Shown here in pieces: positions 18,346 through 26,351 of a DNA stretch of 64,000 nucleotides. A program made the translations under genes and the position numbers. The notes beneath the pieces were generated by a model that saw nothing but the letters and a program-made list of their open reading frames with translations, ran no database searches and had not been told where the DNA came from. The DNA comes from VRUE01 sp963780815 (GTDB taxonomy: Bacteria > Actinomycetota > Thermoleophilia > Solirubrobacterales > 70-9): the NCBI GenBank assembly GCA_963780815.1, contig CAWADG010000004.1:496001-560000 (forward strand), read 5' to 3'. The first letter of the stretch is position 1; every line of letters starts with the position of its first letter.

Positions 18346-18437
18346 TCCTGCAGACAGCCGCAACGAGAGGAAAGAAGTACCGACCAAAATTGCTGTCTAG
18401 AGCCGAAAATCCCGACCAGCCGCAACTCCCGGCTCAG

Positions 18438-18480
18438 ATCATAATCCGCTTGTCGAGGGTTCGAGTCCCTCCTCCGGCAT
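18438..18480 (+). repeat. tRNA-Met 3'-end att copy 4
   Basis: It matches 11032-11074 with two or so substitutions (CGCTTGTCGAGGG for CGCGTGTCGGGGG). Confidence 0.8.
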
Positions 18481-18528
18481 CGGCCTGTAGAGCCAAATAT
18501 GTTGCCTCTCGGGGCCGCTCAGGGGCCG

Positions 18529-18552
18529 GGGGTGGCAAGGGAAGTGGCAAGG
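18529..18552 (+). repeat. Arm-type direct repeat pair right of att copy 4
   Basis: GTGGCAAG twice, 12 nt apart, about 50 bp after the att copy; the same layout as at 16835. Confidence 0.6.
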
Positions 18553-18664
18553 ATCTCGCACGTGGGTCAGAGAGTCTGGGTCAAGTTTGAACCCGGCTGG
18601 AAGCCCCGCGGTACTACAAGGCGTCTCGCCCGATCCGCGACGCGTACGGAAAGAAAGGAACGAG

Positions 18665-18745
18665 ATGCGCACATTGATGCTCGCAGCAACCCACCCGCGC
18701 GGGGTGCAACGCGTCGGTCATCACTTTCGCCATGGGCACCCCTAA
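18665..18745 (+). CDS. Possible 26-residue His-rich leader peptide
   Basis: MRTLMLAATHPRGVQRVGHH followed by FRHGHP and a TAA stop. Five of 26 codons are His, four of them within the last nine. It has its own AAAGGA ribosome-binding site with the same context as the next gene (AGAAAGGAACGA), and its stop lies inside a strong hairpin. This looks like an attenuation leader, but no histidine gene follows, so the role is uncertain. Confidence 0.3.
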   Translation: MRTLMLAATHPRGVQRVGHHFRHGHP

Positions 18746-18757
18746 TGCGGGGTGCCC
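18734..18757 (+). promoter_or_regulatory. Strong hairpin overlapping the end of the His-rich leader peptide
   Basis: GGGCACCCC (18734-18742) pairs perfectly with GGGGTGCCC (18749-18757) around a 6-nt loop. There is no T-run. It lies between the leader peptide and the 91-residue gene and could act in attenuation or as an operator. Confidence 0.4.
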
Positions 18758-18788
18758 GGGCGGAGCCCACGCCTAGAAAGGAACGAAG

Positions 18789-19064
18789 ATGCGACGAATA
18801 GGGATAGCTGCGCTTATCACCGGCGCCGGTGTGGTGCTTGGGAGGAAGCTTGCCCCCCGGCTGCACGAGCGCATGATGGCTGGCTGCGAGCGCATGTTTG
18901 AGCAGATGCCCGACGACTTCCCCCCCAAGCGGATGTTGCGGGGAATCGAGGAGACCCGCTCAAACACGGCGCGGCTGCTTGAGCTAAGCGAAGCAGGCAA
19001 GGGGGCAGGTGAGTCGGAGCCACTGACCGAGAATGCGTCGACCAAGACGCCGATGACGCGGTGA
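18789..19064 (+). CDS. Small hypothetical protein with N-terminal membrane-like segment
   Basis: A 91-residue unrecognised protein. The N-terminus MRRIGIAALITGAGVVLGRK is a weak signal or membrane anchor. It is followed by an amphipathic region (LHERMMAGCERMFEQMPDDF, PPKRMLRGIEETRSNTARLL) and a polar tail. The ATG follows AAAGGAACGAAG, a good site. It is convergent with the quinone reductase gene, with a 34-bp gap. It lies in the fourth att-bounded segment. Confidence 0.6.
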   Translation: MRRIGIAALITGAGVVLGRKLAPRLHERMMAGCERMFEQMPDDFPPKRMLRGIEETRSNTARLLELSEAGKGAGESEPLTENASTKTPMTR

Positions 19065-19098
19065 CGCTTGACTGGATGCCCGCCTGGCGGAATGCGCC

Positions 19099-19836
19099 TC
19101 AGAACTCCTTCCCCAGCCGATAGGCGTGATCCAAGTAGACTCGCCGACCCTCGTCACCGGCGGCAAGGACGGCGTAGAAGTAGGCGTGATCCGCTTCTTT
19201 CACTCCAGCCATCTTCAAGCCCCAGTCGCAGAGGACCGTGTCCATCGCCTCTCGCCAGCCCCTGTCGTACTCTTCCTCGGCGAAGAAGGTCGGCGTGATG
19301 ATCAGCCCCTTCTCCTGGGTTAGCAACGGGACCCTGCCGTTCAGGTCTCCCTGCCAGCCCTCGGGGGTCAACGTGTAGGCGAACCCGTAGGTGAAGACCC
19401 GCTCGAACCAGCCCTTTAGGATCGCGGGGAAGCCCATCCAGAAGACCGGTGCGATGAAAATCAGCCCCTCGGCTTCGGCGACAAGGGCCTGCTGTTCCAC
19501 CACGTCCTTGGGCTTGTGCTCGCTGATCGCCTGGACAACCTCGCTCAGGCTCTTATTGCGGAGCCATCGCCTCGCCATGAACCGGCGGATAGGGCCACCG
19601 GCAAGTTCCAGAACGGCCTCGGCGGGATTCATTTCCTCCAATAGCTCCTCGGGGATCGAAGGGTGGGCGAATTGGACGCCGTCCTCCGGGCGAAAGACCG
19701 GGTCGAAGCCGGTCGCGTGCAGGTCGTTCACCTTGAAGTCGTGGTCGCCGTCCGCGAGGCCCTCGGTGACCTTTTCAAGGATGGCGTGCGTGAACGAGGC
19801 GGGATTGTGGTGGGCGTAAACGACGAGCACCTTCAT
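19099..19836 (-). CDS. NAD(P)H dehydrogenase (quinone) / flavodoxin-fold oxidoreductase
   Basis: A 245-residue FMN/FAD-dependent reductase of the NQO1/MdaB family. It opens KVLVVYAHHNPASFTHAILE (FMN phosphate loop), then KVNDLHATGFDPVF, and EAEGLIFIAPVFWMGFPAIL with KGWFERVFTYGFAY, the conserved P-x-x-W/F-W ... K-G-W-x-D/E-R-V signature. It probably reduces quinones or related electrophiles by two electrons in the cytoplasm. GGAGGTAGGCC directly before the ATG at 19836 fixes the start. It is metabolic cargo between two att scars. Confidence 0.9.
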   Translation of the reverse strand: MKVLVVYAHHNPASFTHAILEKVTEGLADGDHDFKVNDLHATGFDPVFRPEDGVQFAHPSIPEELLEEMNPAEAVLELAGGPIRRFMARRWLRNKSLSEVVQAISEHKPKDVVEQQALVAEAEGLIFIAPVFWMGFPAILKGWFERVFTYGFAYTLTPEGWQGDLNGRVPLLTQEKGLIITPTFFAEEEYDRGWREAMDTVLCDWGLKMAGVKEADHAYFYAVLAAGDEGRRVYLDHAYRLGKEF

Positions 19837-19989
19837 GGCCTACCTCCAAGCATCGGTTTGCGAAGGCGGAAGCCTCGGCTCCTTCAGAGGTAGTCTCGCT
19901 GAGCCGTGCCTGTAGTGCTTGCCTATGTGGACGCGGTACCGGGTCGGGATGACCTCGCCCCCCACGAGAGGTCAATCGATAGGGACCCC

Positions 19990-20222
19990 CTAGCCAGTTC
20001 TGATTTCCCAGAGCACCCGGGCCACGCCGCCGTCGCCCACGGGGTGTCTGCGTTGCCTTTCCCTGCCGGTTGACGACTCCGCCCATGACTTTCGCGCAGG
20101 CAACTCCTTGACCTTGACGAACCCGGTCGCCCGCAAGCTGGCCCCCGTCTCGTCCTGCCGCGTGTAGCTGACCAGCCGCACGTAGCCCATCCCTTTCGCC
20201 GCCCCGCCAGCAGGCCCCATCG
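19990..20222 (-). pseudogene. C-terminal remnant of an XF1762-like phage protein
   Basis: In this frame I read KGMGYVRLVSYTRQDETGAS, then LRATGFVKVKE and RVLWEIRTG with the stop at 19990. XF1762-family phage proteins have the same layout (GYRR-x-x-TYT-x-x-x-x-G-x-SLRAAGF ... R-D-K-H-P ... V-x-WE). The N-terminal half is missing: the homology ends about where an integrase fragment on the other strand begins. This is a truncated phage gene. Confidence 0.5.
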
Positions 20223-20479
20223 TCGAGGGCAGGGACCGAGCTGCTGCCAGCCAACGTCTACCGGCGGGTACTCGCCCGGCTGCCAAAAACGTCGGCTTCG
20301 TGGTCGAGGTAGAGGGCCGCGAAGAGCCGCGCTCAGCGGTCAGCTTTCACACATTCCGGCACACCTGCGCCTCGCTGCTGTTCGAGCAGGGCCGCAACGT
20401 GAAGCAGGTCGCCGAGTGGCTCGGCCACGCCGAGTTCTTCGACGAGGCGGTAGCGCCCCTTGCGACCCCCGCGGTGTAA
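20222..20479 (+). pseudogene. Tyrosine integrase C-terminal remnant, truncated and frameshifted
   Basis: In the final frame the fragment reads AAKNVGFVVEVEGREE, then SFHTFRHTCASLLFEQGRN and VKQVAEWLGHA. These are the H-x-x-R and L-G-H boxes of phage-type tyrosine recombinases. The preceding stretch LLPANVYRRVLAR is in another frame, so one base is lost near 20280. After LGHA the homology stops, and the segment carrying the catalytic Tyr is gone (the tail EFFDEAVAP... runs to TAA at 20477-20479). It is the only integrase trace seen in the array and cannot be functional. Confidence 0.75.
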
Positions 20480-20489
20480 TAGTTGCCCA

Positions 20490-20963
20490 ATGCCAGACAA
20501 ACCCCATGGTTTGGCTGTTCGCCCGGGAGAAGGGCAAGGGCTTCGCGGCCCACTCGGAGGCGACGTGACCTTCATCGTCCGCGGTCAGCAGACGAACGGC
20601 GCTCTGACGGCTTTGGAAGTCCGAAATCCGCCAGGCGAGGGTCCGCCGTTGCATGTGCATGGCCGCGAGGATGAGTCCGTGTACGTCCTAGCGGGTGACC
20701 TACGCTTCAAGCTCGGGGACGAGGTGCGCACTACGCCTGCCGGGTCTTTCGTTTTCATCCCGCACGGCGTCCCCCATTGCTTCCAGGTCGTCGGCGAGGA
20801 CGAGGGCCGAATGCTCGTCACCTTCGCGCCTGCGGGGATGGAGCGGTTCTTCGAGCGCTTGTCGCATATGAGCGCCTTCGACTTGGCCGAGTTTCGCCGT
20901 GTCGCTGCCGAATCGGGCATGGAGGTTGTCGGTCCGCCGCTCGCCGAGTCCGACCCGCTGTAG
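20490..20963 (+). CDS. Cupin-domain protein
   Basis: A 157-residue single-domain cupin. Motif 1 is G-PPLHVHGREDESVYVLAGDL (His, His, Glu metal ligands), and motif 2 is AGSFVFIPHGVPHCF. The C-terminal helix region reads GMERFFERLSHMSAFDLAEF. This resembles quercetinase-like cupins of actinobacteria; metal binding is likely, but the substrate is unknown. The ATG at 20490 lies only 10 bases after the integrase remnant's stop, so an earlier start (20460) within the remnant is less likely. An arm repeat pair and a foreign att scar follow. Confidence 0.85.
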   Translation: MPDKPHGLAVRPGEGQGLRGPLGGDVTFIVRGQQTNGALTALEVRNPPGEGPPLHVHGREDESVYVLAGDLRFKLGDEVRTTPAGSFVFIPHGVPHCFQVVGEDEGRMLVTFAPAGMERFFERLSHMSAFDLAEFRRVAAESGMEVVGPPLAESDPL

Positions 20964-20988
20964 GGGGCAACGGGGTGGCAACACAACA
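20963..20988 (+). repeat. Arm-type direct repeats left of att copy 5
   Basis: GGGGCAAC and GTGGCAAC lie 11 nt apart, followed by ACAACACC and CAAACAGCCGCAA. They lie about 100 bp before the att copy at 21086. Confidence 0.55.
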
Positions 20989-21085
20989 CCCGCAAACAGC
21001 CGCAAATCCCGAGGACGCCGAAGCGCCGAAAACTGCCGATTAGCGGGGAAAGGCCGGACAGCCATAGCCGCAACTCCCTGCTCAG

Positions 21086-21127
21086 ACTCATAATCCGTCG
21101 GTCGCAGGTTCGAGTCCTGCCGCCCCA
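21086..21127 (+). repeat. 3' end of a different CAU tRNA (att copy 5)
   Basis: It contains CTCATAATCCG, then GTCGCAGGTTCGAGTCCTGC and CGCCCCA. This is the anticodon loop to discriminator base of a tRNA with CAU anticodon but with a T stem and acceptor unlike the tRNA at 11000 (its acceptor would be GGGGCGG). It therefore came from another tRNA gene. Confidence 0.75.
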
Positions 21128-21211
21128 TTCACCCGCATATCTCGGATACTGTGCCCCTCCGACAATCGTGTTTCGTGCCACCCGGCTTCCAGAACTAGCG
21201 AGCAGCGGCAG

Positions 21212-22159
21212 ATGAAGATTCTGATTGTTGGGGCCGGTCTGATCGGGACCGTCTATGGCGCCCAGCTCGGGGCCGCCGGGGACGATGTTTCGGCGCTGGC
21301 GCACGGCGCGCGGACCGATGAAATGGCCCGTGAGGGCCTGCGCGCACGCGACGTGTTGGCCGACACGGTAATCGACTCGCCGGTGGCGGTTGTCGATCAA
21401 GCCGACGAGGACACCTTCGATCTCGTGCTCGTCGCCCTGCGCCGAGAGACTCTTCAGTCTGCGGCCGCTCAGCTCGCCAAGCTTTCGGCTAGCCCGCTGG
21501 TGCTGTTCTTCGGCAACAACCCCGGTGGCCGTGCCGGGCTTCCAGTCAATGTTCCCGGCCCAGTTGCCCTGGGATTTCCGGGGGTCGGTGGCGTGATCAG
21601 AGCCGGTATTGCGGACTACGTGCGCATCTCTCAGCAACCAACGACGCTCGGCCAAAACCCTGACCCGCGCCTGGACCAGTTTCAGCGGGTGCTCAGCGCT
21701 CGCGGGTTCCCGGTGCGGCGCGTTCCCGACTTGTCGGGCTGGCTGGCCTATCACGCTGTGTTCATCGCCTGTGTTTCCGCTGCCTTGTACCGCTGCCAGA
21801 CCGACCCACGGCGCTTGGCCCACGACCGCAGAGAACTCCGGCTCATGTGCAGGGCGATCACCGAGGGATTCCAGGTGCTGCGGACGCAGGGCATTGTTGG
21901 ACTCCCGCGGAACCTGGCGCTTCTGCACGCACGCGCGATGCAGTCTGTGGCCGTTCGCTACTGGGCGCATTACATGTGCTCACCGATAGCCGAGTTCGCC
22001 CTTGCCGCGCATTGCCGACACGCCGAGCCCGAGATGCGAGCGTTGGCCCACGACGTTCTCGCCCGTCTTCCCGATGACGGACAAGGCGCACTTCGTCAGC
22101 TGCTCGCGGCGGCCTCTCAACCGCACCAAAGCCCTCCAAGTACAAGTTCCCCAGGCTGA
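21212..22159 (+). CDS. Ketopantoate reductase-like (ApbA/PanE family) oxidoreductase
   Basis: A 315-residue protein with an N-terminal Rossmann fold (MKILIVGAGLIGTVYGAQLG), VSALAHGARTDEM, and DLVLVALRRETLQSAAAQLA, where PanE has V-K-x-x; it then has FFGNNPGG. The C-terminal helical domain resembles ApbA_C. True ketopantoate reductases make pantoate for CoA, but the key Lys is not evident here (ALRRE), so another substrate is possible. It is cargo of the fifth segment, followed by arm repeats and the IS21 element. The ATG at 21212 begins the conserved fold. Confidence 0.78.
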   Translation: MKILIVGAGLIGTVYGAQLGAAGDDVSALAHGARTDEMAREGLRARDVLADTVIDSPVAVVDQADEDTFDLVLVALRRETLQSAAAQLAKLSASPLVLFFGNNPGGRAGLPVNVPGPVALGFPGVGGVIRAGIADYVRISQQPTTLGQNPDPRLDQFQRVLSARGFPVRRVPDLSGWLAYHAVFIACVSAALYRCQTDPRRLAHDRRELRLMCRAITEGFQVLRTQGIVGLPRNLALLHARAMQSVAVRYWAHYMCSPIAEFALAAHCRHAEPEMRALAHDVLARLPDDGQGALRQLLAAASQPHQSPPSTSSPG

Positions 22160-22218
22160 CGCTGCGTTTTGCACCCGGCTCGATTCCGGTAGGCCCTGCA
22201 TATCCTTGCGGTGGTTCG

Positions 22219-22325
22219 GGTGGCAACGGGGTGGCAACACAAGACCCGAAAACAGCCGCAAAACGGCCACAGCCCGTCACGCACGAATCGGCTTCCCAGA
22301 GCCGGAAATCCCGAACAGCTGTCGG
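22219..22325 (+). repeat. Arm-type repeats interrupted downstream by the IS21 element
   Basis: GTGGCAAC twice, 11 nt apart, then AACAGCCGCAAAACGGCCAC and GAGCCGGAAATCCCGAACAG. The continuation (ACAGCCGCAAACAGCCGCAA and the att core) appears only after the IS, at 24529. The IS therefore inserted into a pre-existing arm region. It is homologous to 15455-15600. Confidence 0.6.
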
Positions 22326-22445
22326 CGCCGCCTGAATACTGACCCCCTCTCGCCGGACGAAAACTGACCCCTCCGACGGCGACGAGAGCGTCCGGGGGGA
22401 CTTCGAGCCTGGCTCGGTCAAGCGATCGAGGTCAGGAGGAAGAGG

Positions 22446-23657
22446 GTGGTTCAGGTGCAGGAGTGGGCCGAGATCAGGGCGATGAAGCAGGTGCAGGGGC
22501 TGTCGATCAAGGAGATCGCGAGGCGGACCGGGCACTCGCGAAACACGATCCGCGCTGCGCTGCGCTCCCCCCAGCCGCCGCGCTACGGGCCGAGAGCGCC
22601 GCGGCCCTCGAAGCTCGAGGCGTTCAAGGAGCAGATCCACGCCTTGCTGAAGGCCGATGGAGCGATCCCCTCGCAGGTGATCCGCGAGCGGATCACCGAG
22701 GCCGGCTACCGAGGCGCCAAGACGATCTGCGATGACTACGTGCGCGAGCTGCGCCCGGTCTTCAACCCGCCGCGCACCTTCCAGCGCACCCAATATGAGC
22801 CCGGCCAGCTGGTCCAGTTCGATCTCTGGGAGCCGAGCCAGCCGATCCCGGTTGGCCACGGCCAGCTGCGCCGTGGCTGGGTCCTCACCTGCTGCTCGGG
22901 CTACTCTCGCGCCGGCGCAGGGAGCCTGATCTTCTCCAAGGAGGCCCCCGACATCCTCTGGGGCATGAGCCGCTGCCTCGGAGAGCTCGGGGCGCTGCCT
23001 GAGAAGGTGGTCTGGGATCGCGAGGGGGCGATCCACCGCGGCGGCGGTCAGCCCACCGACGCCTTCGCCGCCTTCTGCGGCGAGCTCGGGCTCGGCTGGG
23101 TGATCCTCGATGCGGGCGACTGCCAGGCCAAGGGCATGCTCGAGCGCCTTCACGACTTCATCGAGCGCAGCTTCGAGCCCGCCCGCAGCTTCGCGGGCCC
23201 GCTCGACTACCAGCACCAGCTCGACGGCTGGTTTGCAGACCGCGCCAACGCCCGCACCCACCGGACGCTTCGCGCGGTGCCCGCCGAGCGCCTCGCTGCC
23301 GAGCGCGAGCTGATGCGGGCGCTGCCCGATCAGATGCCCGATCTCGACCGCCGCTTCGTGATCCGGGTCCCCGCCCAGCCCTACCTGAGGTGGGACACCA
23401 ACGACTACTCGCTCGATCCTCGCCTTGCCGGGCGCCGGGTCGAGGTCCGTATCTCCCAGGCCGAGGTCGGCGCCGTCGCGCTCGACAGCGGCGAGCCCGC
23501 GGCGAGCCACCGCCGCTCCTTCGCCAAGCACCTCACCTTCACCGACCCCGCCCACCAGCGGGCACTCGAAGAGCTGCGTGGCGAGCGCCGGGCGCCCAAA
23601 GAGCCCGAGGTCGAGGTCCGCCCCCTGGCCCGCTACGACGCCCTGATCCCGGCATGA
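22446..23657 (+). CDS. istA: IS21 family transposase IstA
   Basis: A 403-residue DDE transposase. An N-terminal helix-turn-helix (LSIKEIARRTGHSRNTIRAA) recognises the ends. The integrase core carries D126 (VQFDLWEP), D191 (VVWDREGAI) and E233 (KGMLERLHDF). The C-terminal part resembles the Mu-type barrel (YLRWDTNDYSLDPRLAG). GTG at 22446 follows AGGAGGAAGAG, an excellent site. The stop overlaps the istB start (ATGA, 23654-23657), the usual coupling in this family. Confidence 0.93.
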   Translation: MVQVQEWAEIRAMKQVQGLSIKEIARRTGHSRNTIRAALRSPQPPRYGPRAPRPSKLEAFKEQIHALLKADGAIPSQVIRERITEAGYRGAKTICDDYVRELRPVFNPPRTFQRTQYEPGQLVQFDLWEPSQPIPVGHGQLRRGWVLTCCSGYSRAGAGSLIFSKEAPDILWGMSRCLGELGALPEKVVWDREGAIHRGGGQPTDAFAAFCGELGLGWVILDAGDCQAKGMLERLHDFIERSFEPARSFAGPLDYQHQLDGWFADRANARTHRTLRAVPAERLAAERELMRALPDQMPDLDRRFVIRVPAQPYLRWDTNDYSLDPRLAGRRVEVRISQAEVGAVALDSGEPAASHRRSFAKHLTFTDPAHQRALEELRGERRAPKEPEVEVRPLARYDALIPA

Positions 23658-24412
23658 GCAAGGCATCAGAGCTCTCCCACCTGTTCCGGGCGCTGAAGGC
23701 GCCGGCGGCGGCCCGGGCCCTACCCAAGCTGACCGAGCGCGCTAGAGAGGAGGAGTGGTCACACGAGCGCTTCTTGGAGGCGGTCCTCTCCACCGAGGTC
23801 GCCTCGCGCGAGTCCCACGGCGGGGAGAACCGGATCAAGGCCGCCCGCTTCCCGGCCCGAAAGACCCTTGAGGAGTTCGACTTCACCTTCCAGCGCTCGG
23901 TCAAGCGCCAAGTCATCGAGCACCTGGGGCAACTCGACTTTCTCCATGGCCGCGAGAACGTGGTGATGCTGGGCCCACCGGGGACCGGCAAGACCCACCT
24001 GGCGATCGCGCTCGGGATCCGAGCCTGCCTCGCCGGGCAGCGAGTCGCCTTCGCCACCGCGACCGAGTGGGTGGCCCGCCTTGGCGAGGCAAAGCGGGCC
24101 GGCAACCTCGAGCCCGAGCTGCGCCGCCTGGGATTCGTGCCGCTGATCGTCGTCGACGAGGTCGGCTACATCCCCTTCGATCCCGAGGCAGCGAACCTGA
24201 TGTTCAGCCTCATCTCAGCGCGCTATGAGCGAGCCTCGCTGATCGTCACCTCGAACAAGCCCTTCTCGGCCTGGGGAGAGATCTTCGGAGACGAGGTGAC
24301 GGCCGCGGCGATGATCGACCGTCTCGTCCACCACGCCGAGATCCTGGCGCTGAAGGGCGACTCCTTCCGCCTGCGCGACAAGGACCTGGGCTCTCCGCCG
24401 CCGCACGACTGA
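23654..24412 (+). CDS. istB: IS21 family helper ATPase IstB
   Basis: A 252-residue AAA+ ATPase that selects targets and stimulates IstA. Walker A is GPPGTGKTH (107-115) and Walker B is LIVVDEVGY. The IstB signature continues PEAANLMFSLISARYERASL, IVTSNKPFSAWGEIF, and AAMIDRLVHHAEILALKGDS. The start is set by the ATGA overlap with istA. Length and motifs are typical and complete. Confidence 0.94.
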   Translation: MSKASELSHLFRALKAPAAARALPKLTERAREEEWSHERFLEAVLSTEVASRESHGGENRIKAARFPARKTLEEFDFTFQRSVKRQVIEHLGQLDFLHGRENVVMLGPPGTGKTHLAIALGIRACLAGQRVAFATATEWVARLGEAKRAGNLEPELRRLGFVPLIVVDEVGYIPFDPEAANLMFSLISARYERASLIVTSNKPFSAWGEIFGDEVTAAAMIDRLVHHAEILALKGDSFRLRDKDLGSPPPHD

Positions 24413-24561
24413 TCGCCCCGCCTGCTTCGCTTCGCCCTACGGGCTCCGCTTCGCAGGCGGGCTATCGACCTTGGAGGGGGGTCAGTTTTCGACCGGCGCA
24501 GGGGGGTGAGTTTTCAACCGGCCTTGACAACAGCCGCAAACAGCCGCAACTCCCGGCTCAG

Positions 24562-24604
24562 ATCATAATCCGCGTGTCGGGGGTTCGAGTCCCTCCTCCG
24601 GCAT
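24562..24604 (+). repeat. tRNA-Met 3'-end att copy 6 (exact)
   Basis: Identical to 11032-11074. It is preceded by CCGCAACTCCCGGCTCAG exactly as the copy at 18438, showing that both came from elements with the same left flank. Confidence 0.85.
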
Positions 24605-24731
24605 GGCTTGTAGAGCCGATTTCTCACCCAAACCGTGATCGAGTGGCGGTGGGGGGCGCGACTCTTCGTGAACCTGGGCGCACCTGGCGACGTAGGCCAG
24701 CTTGACGCTCTACCGACTCGATTGGAGTCCT

Positions 24732-26351
24732 GTGAACGTATCTCGACGCCGGTCTCATCACTCCGACCTGGCTGCCGCACCAGTTTCAAAGGCGCCTGTT
24801 CCCAGCCTCACCTTCGCCCCAGCTCTCGCGGTCGCCGCCCTGCTCCTTGCCCTGGGGCCTCCGATCGCCAGCGCACGCAACATCTACGTGGCCAGCGGAG
24901 GCTCACAAAGTGTCTCAGTGGTCAGTGCCGCCGCAAATCGGGCGGAAGGCGCGGCCATTCAAGCCGGCTTCCTGCCGATCGCCATCGCGATCACGCCCGA
25001 CGGCAGTCGCGCCTACGTCGCCAACTTCTTTTCCGAAAACGTCTCGGTCATCAACACCACGACGAACCAGCTGGCGGCCGAACCAATCGGGGTCGGTCGA
25101 TTCCCGGATGCCATCGCGATCACCCCCGACGGAAGCCGCGCCTATGTCGCCGTCGAAGGCCGAGGTGCCGTCGCGGTGATCGACACCGCCACCAACAAGG
25201 TGGAAGGGGAAGCGATCGAAGTCGGCACCGAACCGGACGCGATCGCGATCACGCCCGACGGCAGCCGCGCCTATGTCCTCAACGAAGGCTCAAGGAGTAT
25301 CTCGGTGATCGATACCGCGACCAACACGGTGGGGCCCAAAGCAATCAAACTCGGCCTCCCTCCGCGCGCAATCGCGATCACGCCAGACGGCAGCCGCGCC
25401 TACGTCGTCACCGGTTCAAAAAGCGTCTTGGTGATCGATACCGCGACCAACACGGTGGAAGGCGAAGCAAGCGGAGTCGGAAGCGAACCGGTGGCGATCG
25501 CGATCAGCCCCGACGGCCGCCGCGCCTACGTCGCCAACTTCGGCTCAAACGACGTCTCGGTGATCGATACCGCGACCAACCAGGTGGAAAGCGAAACGAT
25601 CGCAGTCGGCAGCAAACCCCGCGCCATCGCGATCAGCCCCGACGGCCGCCGCGCCTACGTTGCCGACAGCGGGTCAAGCACCGTCTCGGTGGTCAACACG
25701 GCCACACGCAGGGCGGAAGGGGAAGCGATCGAAGTCGGCAGCGAACCTCGCGCAATCGCCATCACCCCTGATCAGCCTTCGCTTGCCTCCTTCATAGCCC
25801 CCCGCGGCCGCCCCGGCGTCCCACTCAGGTTCGACGCATCGGCCTCCATGGACCCAGACAGCACGATTGCAAGCTATGTCTGGAGCTTCGGCGACGGGCA
25901 AGCCACCAGCCTCACCGGTCCCTTCGCAACTTACACATTCGCCAAGCCGGGCACCTACCAGGTGACTCTGGATCTGACCGACAACGAGGGCTGCTCAACC
26001 ACTCTGATCTTCACCGGGCAGACCGCTTCCTGCAACGGATCGGCATCCTCAAGCCAGACCCAGACGGTGAAGGTGGCCTACCCGGGGGTCCGGGTCAGAT
26101 GCCCAAATAGTGCCGAACCGCGAGGCTGCGGGTTCAAGCTGCAGGCGGTAACCAAGCAGCGCAAGGGCAAAGCCGAGAGCGCCGTAGCCAAAGCCAGGGC
26201 CAGGGCCGGAAAGTTAGCCGTCATCTTGTTGAAGCCAAAGAAGAAGTTTCGATCCACCCTCAGCACTGCCAAGATGATCCTGGTCAAGGAGACGGTGACG
26301 ATCGAGGGGTCCAAGCGGGTGAGCTTTCGCAGGCTGAAAGTCGTTCAGTAG
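24732..26351 (+). CDS. Secreted YVTN beta-propeller protein with PKD domain
   Basis: About 539 residues. A signal peptide lies at FAPALAVAALLLALGPPIAS. Residues ~55-355 hold seven or so YVTN-type blades: each has AIAITPDGSRAYVAN (or ISPDGRRAYVAN), then VSVIDTATNQVEGE, I-x-VGSEP. Then comes a PKD domain (FDASASMDPDSTIASYVWSF, GDGQATSLTGPFATYTF, GTYQVTLDLTDNEG), and a basic C-terminal beta domain ending FRRLKVVQ that also occurs as a stranded fragment at 14063. GTG at 24732 follows GGAG and is chosen over the upstream ATG (24702). Extracellular; function unknown. The repeats are highly similar at DNA level. Confidence 0.82.
   Translation: MNVSRRRSHHSDLAAAPVSKAPVPSLTFAPALAVAALLLALGPPIASARNIYVASGGSQSVSVVSAAANRAEGAAIQAGFLPIAIAITPDGSRAYVANFFSENVSVINTTTNQLAAEPIGVGRFPDAIAITPDGSRAYVAVEGRGAVAVIDTATNKVEGEAIEVGTEPDAIAITPDGSRAYVLNEGSRSISVIDTATNTVGPKAIKLGLPPRAIAITPDGSRAYVVTGSKSVLVIDTATNTVEGEASGVGSEPVAIAISPDGRRAYVANFGSNDVSVIDTATNQVESETIAVGSKPRAIAISPDGRRAYVADSGSSTVSVVNTATRRAEGEAIEVGSEPRAIAITPDQPSLASFIAPRGRPGVPLRFDASASMDPDSTIASYVWSFGDGQATSLTGPFATYTFAKPGTYQVTLDLTDNEGCSTTLIFTGQTASCNGSASSSQTQTVKVAYPGVRVRCPNSAEPRGCGFKLQAVTKQRKGKAESAVAKARARAGKLAVILLKPKKKFRSTLSTAKMILVKETVTIEGSKRVSFRRLKVVQ

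Larger units (their letters stand above)
16969..18365. repeat. Duplicated block, copy 1 (methyltransferase + CxxC protein)
   Basis: About 1.4 kb that recurs at 34824-36225 in the same orientation with very few differences. It holds the methyltransferase gene, the small CxxC protein gene and the adjoining arm repeats. The second copy is 17,855 bp away. Confidence 0.85.
22333..24516 (+). mobile_element. IS21-family insertion sequence (istA-istB) with terminal inverted repeats
   Basis: The left end contains CTGACCCCC ... CGAAAACTGACCCCTCC (22339-22373). The right end is its imperfect inverse (GGGGGGTCAGTTTTCG and GGGGGGTGAGTTTTCA, 24476-24516). Each end therefore has two copies of the transposase-site motif, as in IS21 elements. 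istA and istB fill the interior. I cannot see a clear target duplication. Both genes are intact, so the element may be active. Confidence 0.85.

Noticed and set aside
20585..21970. 461-codon minus-strand frame across the cupin and reductase genes
   Set aside because: It crosses two well-supported plus-strand genes and an att scar and has no recognisable content.
21858..23666. 602-codon minus-strand frame opposite the IS21 transposase
   Set aside because: istA on the plus strand has the DDE residues, a helix-turn-helix and coupling to istB; this is a shadow.
25140..25760. Repeats in the YVTN propeller gene as a CRISPR or DNA repeat array
   Set aside because: Units are ~120 bp, in frame and encode propeller blades; they are protein repeats with no spacer structure.
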